The notes under the pieces: generated by a model | Database searches by the model: none | The model's input: only the letters and a program-made list of their open reading frames with translations | Told to the model about the DNA's origin: nothing | In this document: piece after piece, positions 42,802 to 51,883 of the stretch | Layout: each line of letters begins with the position of its first letter | Position numbering within the stretch: position 1 is the first letter of the stretch | DNA from: Brevibacillus brevis | Lineage (GTDB): Bacteria; Bacillota; Bacilli; Brevibacillales; Brevibacillaceae | Length of the DNA: 64,000 bases | Direction of reading: 5' to 3' | Assembly (NCBI RefSeq): GCF_001039275.2 | Contig: NZ_CP030117.1 | Coordinates: 2,170,001-2,234,000, forward strand | Position numbers and translations under genes: made by a program

Positions 42802-44517
42802 ATGAACGTGGAGAAAATTCCAGCAACGGAAGGCCCTTATAATCTGGAAAATTATGACGAAGCATATGCGAATTTTGATTGGGCGGATGTGGAGAAGCAA
42901 TTCTCTTGGTATGAGACCGGGAAAGTGAACATGGTGTATGAAGCCATTGATCGACATCTCGCTACTGATCGGAAAGACAAAATCGCATTGATGTACAGCA
43001 ATGCGACGAGAGACGAGACTTACACTTTTGCGCAATTAAGTGAATTATCCAATAAATTTGGTAATGTTTTGCGGAATTTGGGCATTGTGAAGGGGGACCG
43101 CGTTTTCGTCTTTATGCCGCGTTCGCCGGAGCTTTATGTAAGCGTTTTAGGCACGATCAAGGTTGGCGCAATCGTAGGACCGCTGTTCGAAGCGTTTATG
43201 GAAGCAGCTGTTCGTGATCGCTTGGAAAATAGCGAAGCAGTTGCGATCGTTACGACACCTGCACTCCTGCCACGTATTCCCGTAAACGACCTGCCTGCCT
43301 TAAAACACGTAATTGTTGTAGGTGCAGAACAGGAGCTAAAAGAAGGTTACATCCGCTTTGAACAAGCGATGGAAGAAGCCTCCACCGAGTTGGAAATCGA
43401 ATGGGTTGATCGTGAGGATGGAATGATTCTCCATTACACCTCAGGCTCAACGGGCAAGCCAAAGGGTGTTCTGCATGTTCACAATGCCATGATCCAGCAT
43501 TACCAGACTGGGAAATGGATTCTCGACTTGCAAGAGGATGATATTTATTGGTGCACAGCAGACCCAGGCTGGGTAACGGGTACTTCTTACGGCATTTTTT
43601 CACCTTGGTTGAATGGAGCAACCATTGTTGTACGTGGTGGACGCTTCACTCCCGAAGACTGGTATAAAGTCATTGAGAAAAACAAAGTATCGATCTGGTT
43701 TAGTGCTCCGACTACGTTCCGCATGTTCATGGGAGCAGGGGATGAACTCGTCAAGCAATTTGACTTATCCAGTCTGCGTCACGTCCTGAGCGTTGGTGAA
43801 CCACTCAATCCTGAAGTCGTTCACTGGGGAATGCGCGTGTTCAATCAACGCATCCACGACAACTGGTGGATGACGGAAACAGGTGCTCAGTTGATTTCTA
43901 ACTATCGCTGTATGGCGATCAAGCCTGGATCGATGGGTAAGCCGTTCCCAGGTATTTATGCAGCGATTATTGACGACCGTGGAAATGAGCTGCCGCCGAA
44001 TCGAATGGGGAATCTGGCAATCCGTACTGGTTGGCCAGCCATGATGAGACAAATCTGGAACAACCCAGCGAAGTACGAGGAATACTTCAGCATCCCGGGC
44101 TGGTATGTATCCGGGGATTCTGCATACAAGGATGAAGAAGGCTACTTCTGGTTCCAAGGCCGTATTGATGATGTGATCAATACTTCCGGTGAGCGAGTCG
44201 GTCCGTTTGAAGTAGAGAGCAAGCTCGTGGAGCATCCAGCAGTAGCCGAAGCGGGTGTCATCGGCAAACCAGATCCGGTTCGTGGTGAAATTATCAAAGC
44301 ATTCATCGCGCTGCGAGCTGGCTATGAGCCAAGTGAAGCGTTGATGGAAGAAATTCGCAAGTTTGTGAAAGAAGGATTGGCTGCACATGCTGCTCCTCGT
44401 GAAATTGAATTTCGCGACAAGTTGCCAAAAACGCGTTCCGGAAAAATCATGCGCCGCGTCTTGAAAGCGTGGGAATTAGGTCTACCGACTGGTGACCTGT
44501 CTACCATGGAGGATTAA
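42802..44517 (+). CDS. acsA: Acetyl-CoA synthetase
   Basis: Activates acetate to acetyl-CoA through acetyl-AMP. The P-loop YTSGSTGKPKGVLHVH, the WWMTETGAQ block, and the catalytic, acetylation-regulated Lys in TRSGKIMRR are present, and the overall sequence is close to B. subtilis AcsA (about 571 residues). The ATG at 42802 aligns with the Bacillus start (MNVEKIPATEG); a TTG 45 bases upstream does not. The acuABC genes that flank acsA in B. subtilis are not here. Confidence 0.95.
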   Translation: MNVEKIPATEGPYNLENYDEAYANFDWADVEKQFSWYETGKVNMVYEAIDRHLATDRKDKIALMYSNATRDETYTFAQLSELSNKFGNVLRNLGIVKGDRVFVFMPRSPELYVSVLGTIKVGAIVGPLFEAFMEAAVRDRLENSEAVAIVTTPALLPRIPVNDLPALKHVIVVGAEQELKEGYIRFEQAMEEASTELEIEWVDREDGMILHYTSGSTGKPKGVLHVHNAMIQHYQTGKWILDLQEDDIYWCTADPGWVTGTSYGIFSPWLNGATIVVRGGRFTPEDWYKVIEKNKVSIWFSAPTTFRMFMGAGDELVKQFDLSSLRHVLSVGEPLNPEVVHWGMRVFNQRIHDNWWMTETGAQLISNYRCMAIKPGSMGKPFPGIYAAIIDDRGNELPPNRMGNLAIRTGWPAMMRQIWNNPAKYEEYFSIPGWYVSGDSAYKDEEGYFWFQGRIDDVINTSGERVGPFEVESKLVEHPAVAEAGVIGKPDPVRGEIIKAFIALRAGYEPSEALMEEIRKFVKEGLAAHAAPREIEFRDKLPKTRSGKIMRRVLKAWELGLPTGDLSTMED

Positions 44518-44525
44518 TCACAAGA

Positions 44526-44566
44526 AAAACCATCTCTCGAAAATGTCGGGAGATGGTTTCTTTTAT
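44526..44566. terminator. Convergent terminator
   Basis: AAACCATCTCTCGA and GGGAGATGGTTT form a stem followed by CTTTT. It is shared by acsA and czcD. Confidence 0.8.
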
Positions 44567-45580
44567 TTAGGAATGGCTATGTTGTTTATGATCATGCGGA
44601 TGGTCGTGGTTGTGCTCATGGTTATGATCGTGATCATGATCGTGGGAATCGGCTGTTGCCTGGCAATGTAAGTCACCGTGTGTAGTAGACGAGTTCTCAA
44701 TCTGGATGGTCGCGTGTGTAATGCCGAATTCTTTTTCCAACAGCGCAAGCGCGTCATTTAAAACAGGGTAGCTGGGCAAATCATCCTCGACAACGAGATG
44801 GCAGGTAAGAGAATCAAAGCCGGAAGTAACCGTCCAAATATGAAGATCATGCACCTTGACTACTCCGGTTAACTGGCTGAGTCTTTGTTCTACTTTGGTT
44901 GTATCCAGCCGAGATGGAGCTCCTTCCAGCAAAATATTGATGGATTCTTTCGTGACGCGCCATGCGCTCAGCATGATCAGGATAGAAACAATGATACTGA
45001 TGATCGGGTCGGCAATATACCAACCAAATGCCCACATGAGAATACCGCCTAGTATCGCGGCTACGGAACCGAGTAGATCGCCGAGTACATGAAGGTATGC
45101 GCTGCGTAAATTGACGTTGTTCTTGGTATCACCACGCATGAGTACCATGGCTGCAGCGATATTGGCGAGGAGCCCTACAGTAGCGATGATGATCATTGAG
45201 CCGCTGGCTACCTCAGGTGGATTCCACATACGTTCGAATCCTTCCCAGAAAATGAACAAGGAAATCACGACGAGAGTGACGCCATTGGTCAGCGCAGCCA
45301 AAATTTCAAAACGCTTCATTCCGAACGTTCTCTTGGCAGAAGGGGGACGTGATGCGAAATGGACAGCAATCAAGCTCAACAAAAGCGCTAATGCATCGCT
45401 TAGCATATGACCAGCATCGGATAGCAATGCCAAACTGTTAGTGATGAAGCCCCCAATGGTTTCTACGACCAAAAATACAGCGATGATGAGGAAAGCAGTG
45501 AGAAGAGCACGTTTACTGGCTCCTTTTCCATGGTGATGGTGATCGTGTCCATCTCCATGATCGTGATGGTGAAAGCCCAT
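44567..45580 (-). CDS. czcD: CDF-family zinc/cadmium/cobalt exporter
   Basis: A proton-coupled metal exporter of the cation diffusion facilitator family. Six membrane helices span about residues 25-215, with the zinc-site residues in SDAGHMLSDALAL and HVLGDLLGS (HxxxD pairs). A cytoplasmic C-terminal domain follows. The N-terminus (HHHDHGDGHDHHHHG) and C-terminus (HDHDHDHNHEHNHDH) are His-rich metal traps. AGAAGGAGG precedes the ATG. It lies 27 bases after czcO, as in the B. subtilis czcD-czcO locus but in reverse order. Confidence 0.9.
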   Translation of the reverse strand: MGFHHHDHGDGHDHHHHGKGASKRALLTAFLIIAVFLVVETIGGFITNSLALLSDAGHMLSDALALLLSLIAVHFASRPPSAKRTFGMKRFEILAALTNGVTLVVISLFIFWEGFERMWNPPEVASGSMIIIATVGLLANIAAAMVLMRGDTKNNVNLRSAYLHVLGDLLGSVAAILGGILMWAFGWYIADPIISIIVSILIMLSAWRVTKESINILLEGAPSRLDTTKVEQRLSQLTGVVKVHDLHIWTVTSGFDSLTCHLVVEDDLPSYPVLNDALALLEKEFGITHATIQIENSSTTHGDLHCQATADSHDHDHDHNHEHNHDHPHDHKQHSHS

Positions 45581-45607
45581 GATAGAATCCTCCTTCTAGA
45601 AAATAAT

Positions 45608-46648
45608 TTATAGATGTTCCACTAGATAAAGGGCGTCTTTTCCTACGCCGCCCATAAGTGCTGACGCCCTCGTATGCTGCCATGGAAGTCCGAGAAAGAA
45701 TAGGCCAGGCACTTTTGTGACACCCCGAAGATGAATGGGTCTGCCTTTCGAATCAAGCACATCTGGAATACTCAGCCAATCGTAGTTTGGTCGAAAGCCA
45801 GTGGCCCACAATACGTTATAGACTGTTGCCTCTGTTCCATCTGCAAAATAAACGGTATGCCCATTAACCTGTACGGTTCGAGAAACCAACCGCAATGCTC
45901 CTGAGCGAGAGAGCTCGCGCACCTGCTTTTTGTAGCCGAATATCGGATCGGGTGAGCTGCGCATTTTCTTGCCGATCCAGGTGGAGTGGGGAGCATCGAG
46001 TAATCCAAGTGTTTTCATGTAATCAAATATAGGTTTTCCAAATATGAAGTTTGGCAAGTAAGAGCGTGAATCTCCCTGTGAAAAAATAACGGGTCGATGA
46101 GCGGCGAGCTCTACCGCAATCTGTGCCCCAGAGTTGCCGCTGCCAACGACAAGGACTGGGCCGTCGATGAGCTGGCTCTCATTCTTGTACTGCGAAGTGT
46201 GCAGTTGATGAACGGTGTGGTCCAAGCTATTCGCAATACCTGGGATAAACGGCGTATGAAATGGCCCTGTTGCAATGACGACTTGCTTCGCGTAGAGCAG
46301 ACGGTCTTGTGTCCGTACTTGGAAGCGGAAACCAATTTTGCTGAGCTCCATAACAGTCGTACCCAGCATGACAGGCAATTCGAAATGTTTGGCGTACAAT
46401 TCGAGGTAGTCTGCCGCTTCATCCTTGTTCGGGAGCGTATTCCGCTCTCCGGGAAACGTAAGACCAGGTAGTTGATTATGTTTACGTGGTGTAAAAAGCA
46501 CCAGTGAATCGTAGCGTTGCCGCCAACTGTCCCCGATCCGTTGGTTTTGCTCCACGATGACAAAACGGCGATTTTTACGCTTGAGTGCATATCCGAGAGC
46601 AAGTCCTGCCTGCCCCCCGCCAATTACGATGACATCATAGTCGTTCAT
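45608..46648 (-). CDS. czcO: FAD-dependent oxidoreductase, CzcO-like
   Basis: A flavin-containing monooxygenase-like protein. The FAD motif is VIVIGGGQAGLALG at the N-terminus, and a second nucleotide motif is VLVVGSGNSGAQIA. ATGFRPNYDWL is the late signature. Its role in metal resistance is not established, though the B. subtilis homologue is co-transcribed with czcD. It is first in the operon behind the metal-repressor operator. Confidence 0.85.
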   Translation of the reverse strand: MNDYDVIVIGGGQAGLALGYALKRKNRRFVIVEQNQRIGDSWRQRYDSLVLFTPRKHNQLPGLTFPGERNTLPNKDEAADYLELYAKHFELPVMLGTTVMELSKIGFRFQVRTQDRLLYAKQVVIATGPFHTPFIPGIANSLDHTVHQLHTSQYKNESQLIDGPVLVVGSGNSGAQIAVELAAHRPVIFSQGDSRSYLPNFIFGKPIFDYMKTLGLLDAPHSTWIGKKMRSSPDPIFGYKKQVRELSRSGALRLVSRTVQVNGHTVYFADGTEATVYNVLWATGFRPNYDWLSIPDVLDSKGRPIHLRGVTKVPGLFFLGLPWQHTRASALMGGVGKDALYLVEHL

Positions 46649-46703
46649 GATTAATGCCTTCTTTCGGTAAGGATTAACTAAATCATACCATATTCATTAT
46701 TAT

Positions 46704-46723
46704 ATTCAAGTAATTGTTTGAAT
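46704..46723. promoter_or_regulatory. ArsR/SmtB (CadC/CzrA)-type operator for czcO-czcD
   Basis: ATTCAA (46704-46709) and TTGAAT (46718-46723) flank AT-rich sequence, matching the 12-2-12 type family operator. On the minus strand a TTGAAT -35 overlaps it, followed after 16 bases by a TATGAT -10 for czcO. Confidence 0.65.
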
Positions 46724-46742
46724 GTTTTTTGAGCATACGCAA

Positions 46743-46768
46743 AAAAAGCCGCCACTTATAGTGACGGA
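46743..46768 (-). terminator. Terminator of the metal repressor gene
   Basis: On the minus strand CCGTCAC and GTGGCGG form a stem followed by CTTTTTTT. It separates the repressor transcript from czcO. Confidence 0.65.
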
Positions 46769-46788
46769 CCTGTATGTAGCCAGTGGTT

Positions 46789-47178
46789 TTACGGTTTTGA
46801 TTGCTTTAATTCGGCAGCATGCTCAATACCACACATGATTAAATGACGGACATGATCATCATCGAGCGAGTAATAGACGAGCTTGCCGTTTTTGCGGTAC
46901 CGGGCGAGGCCCATGTTTTTTAACAAGCGCAGATGGTGAGAGGTATTCGGGATCGAACTATTGATGGTTGCAGCGACATCACAAACGCATAGTTCACCTT
47001 CAAGTGCCAGCGCGTAAATGATTTTTGCTCGCGTATCGTCTGCGAGAGCCTTGAATAGAGGGGCGACACCTTCCGTCTCCATCATTCTGGGACGAAGCCT
47101 GTTTACTTTTTCTTCATCGATCGTCTGTATCTCACAAACCTCTAGATCAGTGGGAATGCGCTGAATATCATCGCTCAC
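46789..47178 (-). CDS. CadC-like ArsR-family metal-sensing repressor
   Basis: A 129-residue winged-helix repressor. ELCVCDVA in the recognition region gives Cys64 and Cys66, the alpha-3/4 soft-metal ligands of CadC, and Cys15 (LEVCEIQ) supplies an N-terminal ligand. A DDDHVRH...EHAAE alpha-5 segment could form the second zinc site. The HTH is NSSIPNTSHHLRLLKNMG. The GTG at 47178 has GGGGTG 6 bases before it; an ATG at 47211 lies where the -10 would place the transcription start. It probably senses Cd/Pb/Zn and controls czcO-czcD. Confidence 0.85.
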   Translation of the reverse strand: MSDDIQRIPTDLEVCEIQTIDEEKVNRLRPRMMETEGVAPLFKALADDTRAKIIYALALEGELCVCDVAATINSSIPNTSHHLRLLKNMGLARYRKNGKLVYYSLDDDHVRHLIMCGIEHAAELKQSKP

Positions 47179-47305
47179 TTCATTCACCCCGAACCGTACC
47201 ATTTTCCCCATTATAAGACGGATAGAGGGGGAAGGGAAGGCTGTACAACCTGTTCATCTTGTAAAAAAAGTAAAGGACAAGAAGGAAATATAGATGTCTG
47301 TATAT

Positions 47306-47326
47306 AAATAGGAATGATACCTATTT
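47306..47326. promoter_or_regulatory. Zur-box-like palindrome
   Basis: AAATAGG (47306-47312) is the reverse complement of CCTATTT (47320-47326). Over 21 bp the arms AAATAGGAAT and ATACCTATTT match at 9 of 10 positions around a central G. The 9-1-9/10-1-10 layout with AAT-n-AT at the centre resembles Zur/Fur-family boxes. Confidence 0.5.
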
Positions 47327-47352
47327 GCAAATGGAGAGGAGAGAATTCCCAC

Positions 47353-48357
47353 TTGATTCTGAAGATTCGCCAATTCCTGGTTGAAATAATCGGGGCGCTC
47401 CTGCTTGGACTAAGTGTCGTCTGGTTAACCATGGGCAGAGAAAGCAGCTTGTTTTCCGGTTGGAGTATAGAATGGTCCCCCTTGTGGCTTGATGTGAAAA
47501 CCTTTTTCCTTAGTATTTGGCTGGAAGCAATCCCGTTTGTCCTCTTGGGTGTATTCTTTTCTGCGTTTATCCAGACGTTTGTGACAGAAGAGCAGGTGAG
47601 GCGTTGGACACCGAAGCATCCACTCGTAGCCCTGCCGTTTGCCGGGTTGCTCGGGTTTTTGTTCCCTGTATGTGAATGTGCCATTATCCCTGTGGTTCGT
47701 CGCTTGATCCAAAAAGGGATGCCGCTGTCAGTCGGGATTGTTTTCTTATTGGCGGGACCGATTGTGAATCCCGTTGTTTTGTCATCGACCTATGTTGCTT
47801 TCGCCCGTCAGCCGGAAATGGCTCTGTATCGAGGCATTGCGGGATTCGTTGTTGCCCTCATTGTGGGCATGCTCGTCTTCCTGTTTGTCAAAAAAAATCC
47901 GATACGGCTCGGCATGGAATCGCAAAACAGTCATGAAGCCGAACATGTAAAAGCGACGAGTGGAAAGCTGTCCTCGACGTTTGCCCACGCTGTAGATGAA
48001 TTTTTTGACATGGGAAAATATTTGTTGTTTGGAGCGTTTATCAGCGCGCTACTACAGGTGTACATCAGTCGGGACACGCTCATGGACATCGGTCAAACGC
48101 CGCTCACGTCCAATTTGGTCATGATGGGGATGGCGTATTTGTTTTCGCTTTGTTCAGAGGCAGATGCTTTTATCGCTGCTTCCTTTGCCAATACGTTTTC
48201 AAGCAGCTCGTTGCTTGCCTTTCTGGTTTTCGGTCCCATGCTCGATTTAAAAACGACGCTAATGCTTTTGGGAACGTTTCGCTTTGGTTTTGTTGTCAAG
48301 CTAGTCGTAGCTATTACGCTTTTGGTCATTTGCGTCACTATGCTCATACCGATGTAA
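47353..48357 (+). CDS. Permease (UPF0718/YcgR-like)
   Basis: A multi-pass membrane protein (about eight helices) of the YcgR/ArsP-like permease group, with the conserved CECAIIPVVRRL, GIVFLLAGPIVNPVV and AFISALLQVYI segments. It forms a pair with the next gene, as in B. subtilis ycgR-ycgQ. The solute is unknown. The TTG start at 47353 follows GGAGAGGAGAG by about 9 bases; an ATG at 47314 falls inside the Zur-like palindrome and is unlikely. A metal-linked role is inferred from the upstream box. Confidence 0.78.
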   Translation: MILKIRQFLVEIIGALLLGLSVVWLTMGRESSLFSGWSIEWSPLWLDVKTFFLSIWLEAIPFVLLGVFFSAFIQTFVTEEQVRRWTPKHPLVALPFAGLLGFLFPVCECAIIPVVRRLIQKGMPLSVGIVFLLAGPIVNPVVLSSTYVAFARQPEMALYRGIAGFVVALIVGMLVFLFVKKNPIRLGMESQNSHEAEHVKATSGKLSSTFAHAVDEFFDMGKYLLFGAFISALLQVYISRDTLMDIGQTPLTSNLVMMGMAYLFSLCSEADAFIAASFANTFSSSSLLAFLVFGPMLDLKTTLMLLGTFRFGFVVKLVVAITLLVICVTMLIPM

Positions 48358-48367
48358 GGAGGAAAAT

Positions 48368-49360
48368 ATGGATCAGAACAAATTAAAGCGTCATCATGTC
48401 ATGCGCAGTTTGATATTGGCGGGCATTACAGCGTTGTTGGCCTATTTGATCCTGTCGGAAACGCTCAGTCACTACCTAGCACCGCGGTTACACATGTTCA
48501 GTTATGTCACACTCGTCATCCTGTCCTTGTTGACAATGGTCAGCATCCGGCAAATTTTTGTTGGCAGTAGTGTTTACGATTGCGATTGTGAGGAGCATCA
48601 TAAAGTGCCGCGTACTCCCATGGGCTCCCTTTTGGTTTACAGCTTGTTTGTACTCCCAATCGTGATGGGTTTTGTCATGCCGGATAAAATTCTTGGCAGT
48701 GATGTAGCAGAGAAGCGGGGAATCACACTTCTCAGCAATGATGTACGAAAGCTGGCGGATGTTACGGCGAACGCGAATGCGAATGCAACAGAGAATGAGA
48801 AGCAGACAGCAGAGGTAAAAGAAGATGCCAAACCAAGCGTAGAACCACAGTCAGAGGCTACCAATCAAGTAGCAACACCCCCGGTGGAGGCTACAGATGA
48901 CGAACAATTGCGGCAAAGATTCTCGAACGGGGGATTTGGTGACTTTTACACGGATATCGCCGTCTTTTTACATAAACAGCCAGTGATTGAACTGAATGAC
49001 AAAGTGTTCCTGGACGGACTCACCACGATGGAACTATATGCAAAAGAATTTGCTGGAAAAGAGCTTGAGACGATCGGGTTTGTCTATCGGCAGCCTGATT
49101 TTACGAAGCAACAGTTTGTCGTAGCGCGCTTTTCCGTCACCTGCTGTACAGCAGATTCCAGTGTTTATGGCGTTTTGGTGGAAAAGGAGGACGCCAACAA
49201 ATGGGCAAAAGATAGCTGGGTAAAAGTTCGCGGAAAGCTCGAGCTGCGTCAGGTGGACGGATATGACATGCTCGTTCTCAAAGCCTCTCAGGTTGAAGCC
49301 GTCTCCGCACCGAAAGATCCTTATGTGTACTATAGCTTTGAAGCAGCACCAGACAGTTAA
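48368..49360 (+). CDS. TIGR03943-family membrane protein (YcgQ-like)
   Basis: Two or three N-terminal helices (about 15-60 and 88-108) carry a VYDCDCEEHH loop that could bind metal. A low-complexity Ala/Asn/Glu linker (about 140-170) leads to an extracytoplasmic domain with the conserved ELETIGFVYRQPDF, SVTCCTADSS and WVKVRGKLE. It starts 11 bases after the permease gene behind AAGGAGG, so the two work together. The function is unknown. Confidence 0.8.
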   Translation: MDQNKLKRHHVMRSLILAGITALLAYLILSETLSHYLAPRLHMFSYVTLVILSLLTMVSIRQIFVGSSVYDCDCEEHHKVPRTPMGSLLVYSLFVLPIVMGFVMPDKILGSDVAEKRGITLLSNDVRKLADVTANANANATENEKQTAEVKEDAKPSVEPQSEATNQVATPPVEATDDEQLRQRFSNGGFGDFYTDIAVFLHKQPVIELNDKVFLDGLTTMELYAKEFAGKELETIGFVYRQPDFTKQQFVVARFSVTCCTADSSVYGVLVEKEDANKWAKDSWVKVRGKLELRQVDGYDMLVLKASQVEAVSAPKDPYVYYSFEAAPDS

Positions 49361-49378
49361 CATGCGGGGGAAACCGAA

Positions 49379-49831
49379 ATGATCGTGCGACTAGATTTAC
49401 AGGATGAACAAACAGTACAAAAACTTTGGGGCATGCAGCAAAGAGCGTATCGTGTAGAGGCGGAGTTAATTGGAACGGAAGAGATTCCTCCTCTGCGAGA
49501 ATCAGTAGAACAACTGAGGACATGTGAAGAAACGTTCTATGGCTTCATAGAGGAAGGCAAGCTGGCAGGGGCGGTTTCTTTTGTGATCGAGGGGGAAACG
49601 TTGGATATTCATCGGATGATTGTCGATCCTGTTCATTTTCGCAAAGGGATCGCGAGTCAATTGCTTGCCTCTGTCCACGAGCATGGTTGCAGCAAGATCG
49701 TCGTTGCGACGGGGTCCTTGAATGAACCGGCTGTTCGCTTGTATGAAAGACATGGATTTACCTTGACGGATCAAAAAGAAGTGAAGCCCGGTCTGCGGCT
49801 GTCTTTTTTCGAGAAAACGATTCAACGATAA
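49379..49831 (+). CDS. GNAT-family N-acetyltransferase
   Basis: A 150-residue acetyltransferase. The acetyl-CoA motif A lies in IHRMIVDPVHFRKGIASQLL, and motif B in VRLYERHGFTL. Substrate unknown. GGGGGAAA precedes the ATG. It lies 18 bases after the TIGR03943 gene and may be co-transcribed. Confidence 0.82.
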   Translation: MIVRLDLQDEQTVQKLWGMQQRAYRVEAELIGTEEIPPLRESVEQLRTCEETFYGFIEEGKLAGAVSFVIEGETLDIHRMIVDPVHFRKGIASQLLASVHEHGCSKIVVATGSLNEPAVRLYERHGFTLTDQKEVKPGLRLSFFEKTIQR

Positions 49832-49855
49832 GGCGAAAGGTTGGGAGGGCTGGAG

Positions 49856-51310
49856 TTGATATCGAATAGGAAGGATATCAAGTGGCAGCAGCGTTTGCTC
49901 AAGGTGACGGCAATGGCTTCCGCATTGACTTTGGTGCTCGGTGGATCTGGAAGTGGCTGGTGGATGCCAGAACGGGTAGGGGCACAGTCTCCTTCGGTGG
50001 GGAAGATAGAGGACTTCACAGCCAAGCCCGTAGCAGATGGCAGTAAAGGCACATACGACCTGAAGTTCGAGATGTCGCCAGAAGGAATGTTTACCGCTGA
50101 GGCCAAGATCACTGTTGAAAATCGTTCCAAGGACGAATGGGATCAGTTGGTCTTTTATTTCCTGCCCAATGCATTTACAAAAGAGAACAAACCCCCATTC
50201 TTCGAGGACGCAGCCGAAGTGAAGATTCGTGATGTCAAGCTAGATGATGTGAAAGCAAAGTATCAGCTAACCGGTGATACGCTTGCCATCCCACTTGCCG
50301 AAAAGCTTGCGCCACATGAGACTCGAGATGTAACCGTAACATATGAGTTTACTGTTCCTAGGAAAGGTTTGCGCTTTGATCGTACAGAAAATGGCTTCCA
50401 TTTGGCGCAAGCCTATCCGATGCTCGCCTCCTACCAGGGGAAGGACGGATGGAATAAAAAGCCGTACTCGCTTCGAGGCGAATCGTATCATACGAGTCAT
50501 GCGGATTTTTCTATTTCGTACCGCTTGCCGCAAGGGTATACCGTCATCAGCTCGTCTGATCAGGACAAGGCGTCGAATAGTCAGAGCGGTAAAATAAAAG
50601 TGAAAAATACGAAAGAAGTATTCATCGCAGTTGTAAAAGGAATGCAGAGTAAAAGCAAAAAGGTCAAAGGTGTCGAGCTTCGAGTATGGGGAAAGGACGC
50701 AGACAAGGAAGCGATGACAGCCGCTCTGCAAGCTGCCGAAAAATCGTTTGAACAATTCACGGATAAATTGGGTCCGTACCCGCATAAACAACTCGATATC
50801 CTTTTGGATGAAACTGCAAGTATGGAATACCCCGGAGTGGTGACTGTCGGACACACGGGGAGTGTGGACCCTGATTTGAGTCATACCGTGGTGCATGAGA
50901 TTACCCATCAATGGTTTTATGGAGTGGTCTCGAATGATCCGTTCCATCACGCCTGGCTGGATGAAGGAATAACAGAATTGGCCACAACGCTCTATTTTTA
51001 CGATGTGGAGAAAAAAGGGGACGCCAGCTTTTATTTTGCCGAGCAAGCGGATGCGACCAAATCGGTTTCCAACCTGCCGTTGGATGCGTTTGACAAGGGA
51101 CCGATCACGGGTCCGGTGTACGGACAGCCAGTGAAAGAGTTATGGAAGCTGATTACAACCTACGGCGATGAGGCGGATGGCTGGGAGTTTTTGCATGACT
51201 ATTATCAGACGTACGCCTACAAACAGGTGGATACGCCTGAGTTTATTCGTTTTGCCACGGCATATTTTCCAGTGAACGAACAGTACTTCGCCAAGTGGTT
51301 GCGTTTATAG
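49856..51310 (+). CDS. Secreted M1-family zinc metallopeptidase
   Basis: An aminopeptidase-N-like exported enzyme. The signal-like segment (LKVTAMASALTLVLGG) and AQ cleavage region lead to an M1 N-terminal beta domain. The catalytic site is VHEITHQWF (HExxH, about residue 347) with the third ligand Glu in WLDEGITE, 18 residues on. The GAMEN exopeptidase motif is replaced by a TASMEYPG strand. The TTG at 49856 is preferred, with GGGAGGG 6 bases upstream. Confidence 0.83.
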   Translation: MISNRKDIKWQQRLLKVTAMASALTLVLGGSGSGWWMPERVGAQSPSVGKIEDFTAKPVADGSKGTYDLKFEMSPEGMFTAEAKITVENRSKDEWDQLVFYFLPNAFTKENKPPFFEDAAEVKIRDVKLDDVKAKYQLTGDTLAIPLAEKLAPHETRDVTVTYEFTVPRKGLRFDRTENGFHLAQAYPMLASYQGKDGWNKKPYSLRGESYHTSHADFSISYRLPQGYTVISSSDQDKASNSQSGKIKVKNTKEVFIAVVKGMQSKSKKVKGVELRVWGKDADKEAMTAALQAAEKSFEQFTDKLGPYPHKQLDILLDETASMEYPGVVTVGHTGSVDPDLSHTVVHEITHQWFYGVVSNDPFHHAWLDEGITELATTLYFYDVEKKGDASFYFAEQADATKSVSNLPLDAFDKGPITGPVYGQPVKELWKLITTYGDEADGWEFLHDYYQTYAYKQVDTPEFIRFATAYFPVNEQYFAKWLRL

Positions 51311-51329
51311 TTGCCCCTCTACACAGAAC

Positions 51330-51376
51330 AACCCGGATAACGGGCACTTATTCCAAGTGTCTGTTTCCGGGTTTTC
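51330..51376 (+). terminator. Rho-independent terminator
   Basis: AACCCGGA (51330-51337) pairs with TCCGGGTT (51366-51373), with an inner CACTT/AAGTG stem, followed by TTTTCATT. Confidence 0.75.
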
Positions 51377-51397
51377 ATTCTTCCTTAAGACCTTCGC

Positions 51398-51802
51398 TTA
51401 TTTGGTATCATCTGTTTCTTTCTGTTGGTCTTCATAAAACCAGAGAGGATCATCGCAATCCTCATCACCATTGTAGTTGATTAAGATTTCTTCACCCGCT
51501 TGAATGTCCGTATAAGCATAAAAATCAAACGTGTGGTTATCGAAGTTAATCTCATACGTGGCATTTGGCGTGTAGGAATGATTAAATAGCATGCCATAGC
51601 CTAACAAGAAGGCTGTGTGATTGGCACCGTACTCAAATGCATAATCCGCGAGTAAGGTTTTCTCGATATGCTCATGCTCTTCGTTCAAATAGGGCAGCAC
51701 GGGTGCTTCATGAATCAGGTCGCCTTTTCGGATATCTTGCGTTGCAAATACACCTCTATTTAATTCTCCATTGCTTAGTTTGGAGGTCTTGACTTCGATC
51801 AT
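51398..51802 (-). CDS. SET-domain protein lysine methyltransferase
   Basis: A 134-residue protein made up of a SET fold: the GVFATQDIRKGDLIHEAPVL opening, GYGMLFNHSYTPNA (the NHS motif binding S-adenosylmethionine) and AGEEILINYNGD with the catalytic tyrosine. There is no post-SET cysteine cluster. Bacterial SET proteins of this size occur in Bacillales; the substrate is unknown. The ATG at 51802 follows AGGTGA by a few bases. A longer start at 51817 is possible. Confidence 0.78.
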   Translation of the reverse strand: MIEVKTSKLSNGELNRGVFATQDIRKGDLIHEAPVLPYLNEEHEHIEKTLLADYAFEYGANHTAFLLGYGMLFNHSYTPNATYEINFDNHTFDFYAYTDIQAGEEILINYNGDEDCDDPLWFYEDQQKETDDTK

Positions 51803-51883
51803 GCGGATCACCTGCATTTCTTATGTCTGTGGAAAACGTATCTTACTAAGGATGACAGTTGATCGAGAAGAAAGCAATGTTTT

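Noticed and set aside
42644..42865. 74-residue N-terminal extension of the metallophosphoesterase
   Set aside because: No ribosome site, unlike the AAAGGAGA before ATG 42643, and the extension runs into the acsA control region with no recognisable domain.
44567..44640. Short tandem CAT/GATCATG repeats at the end of czcD
   Set aside because: They encode the His/Asp-rich C-terminal tail of the metal exporter, not a separate repeat element.
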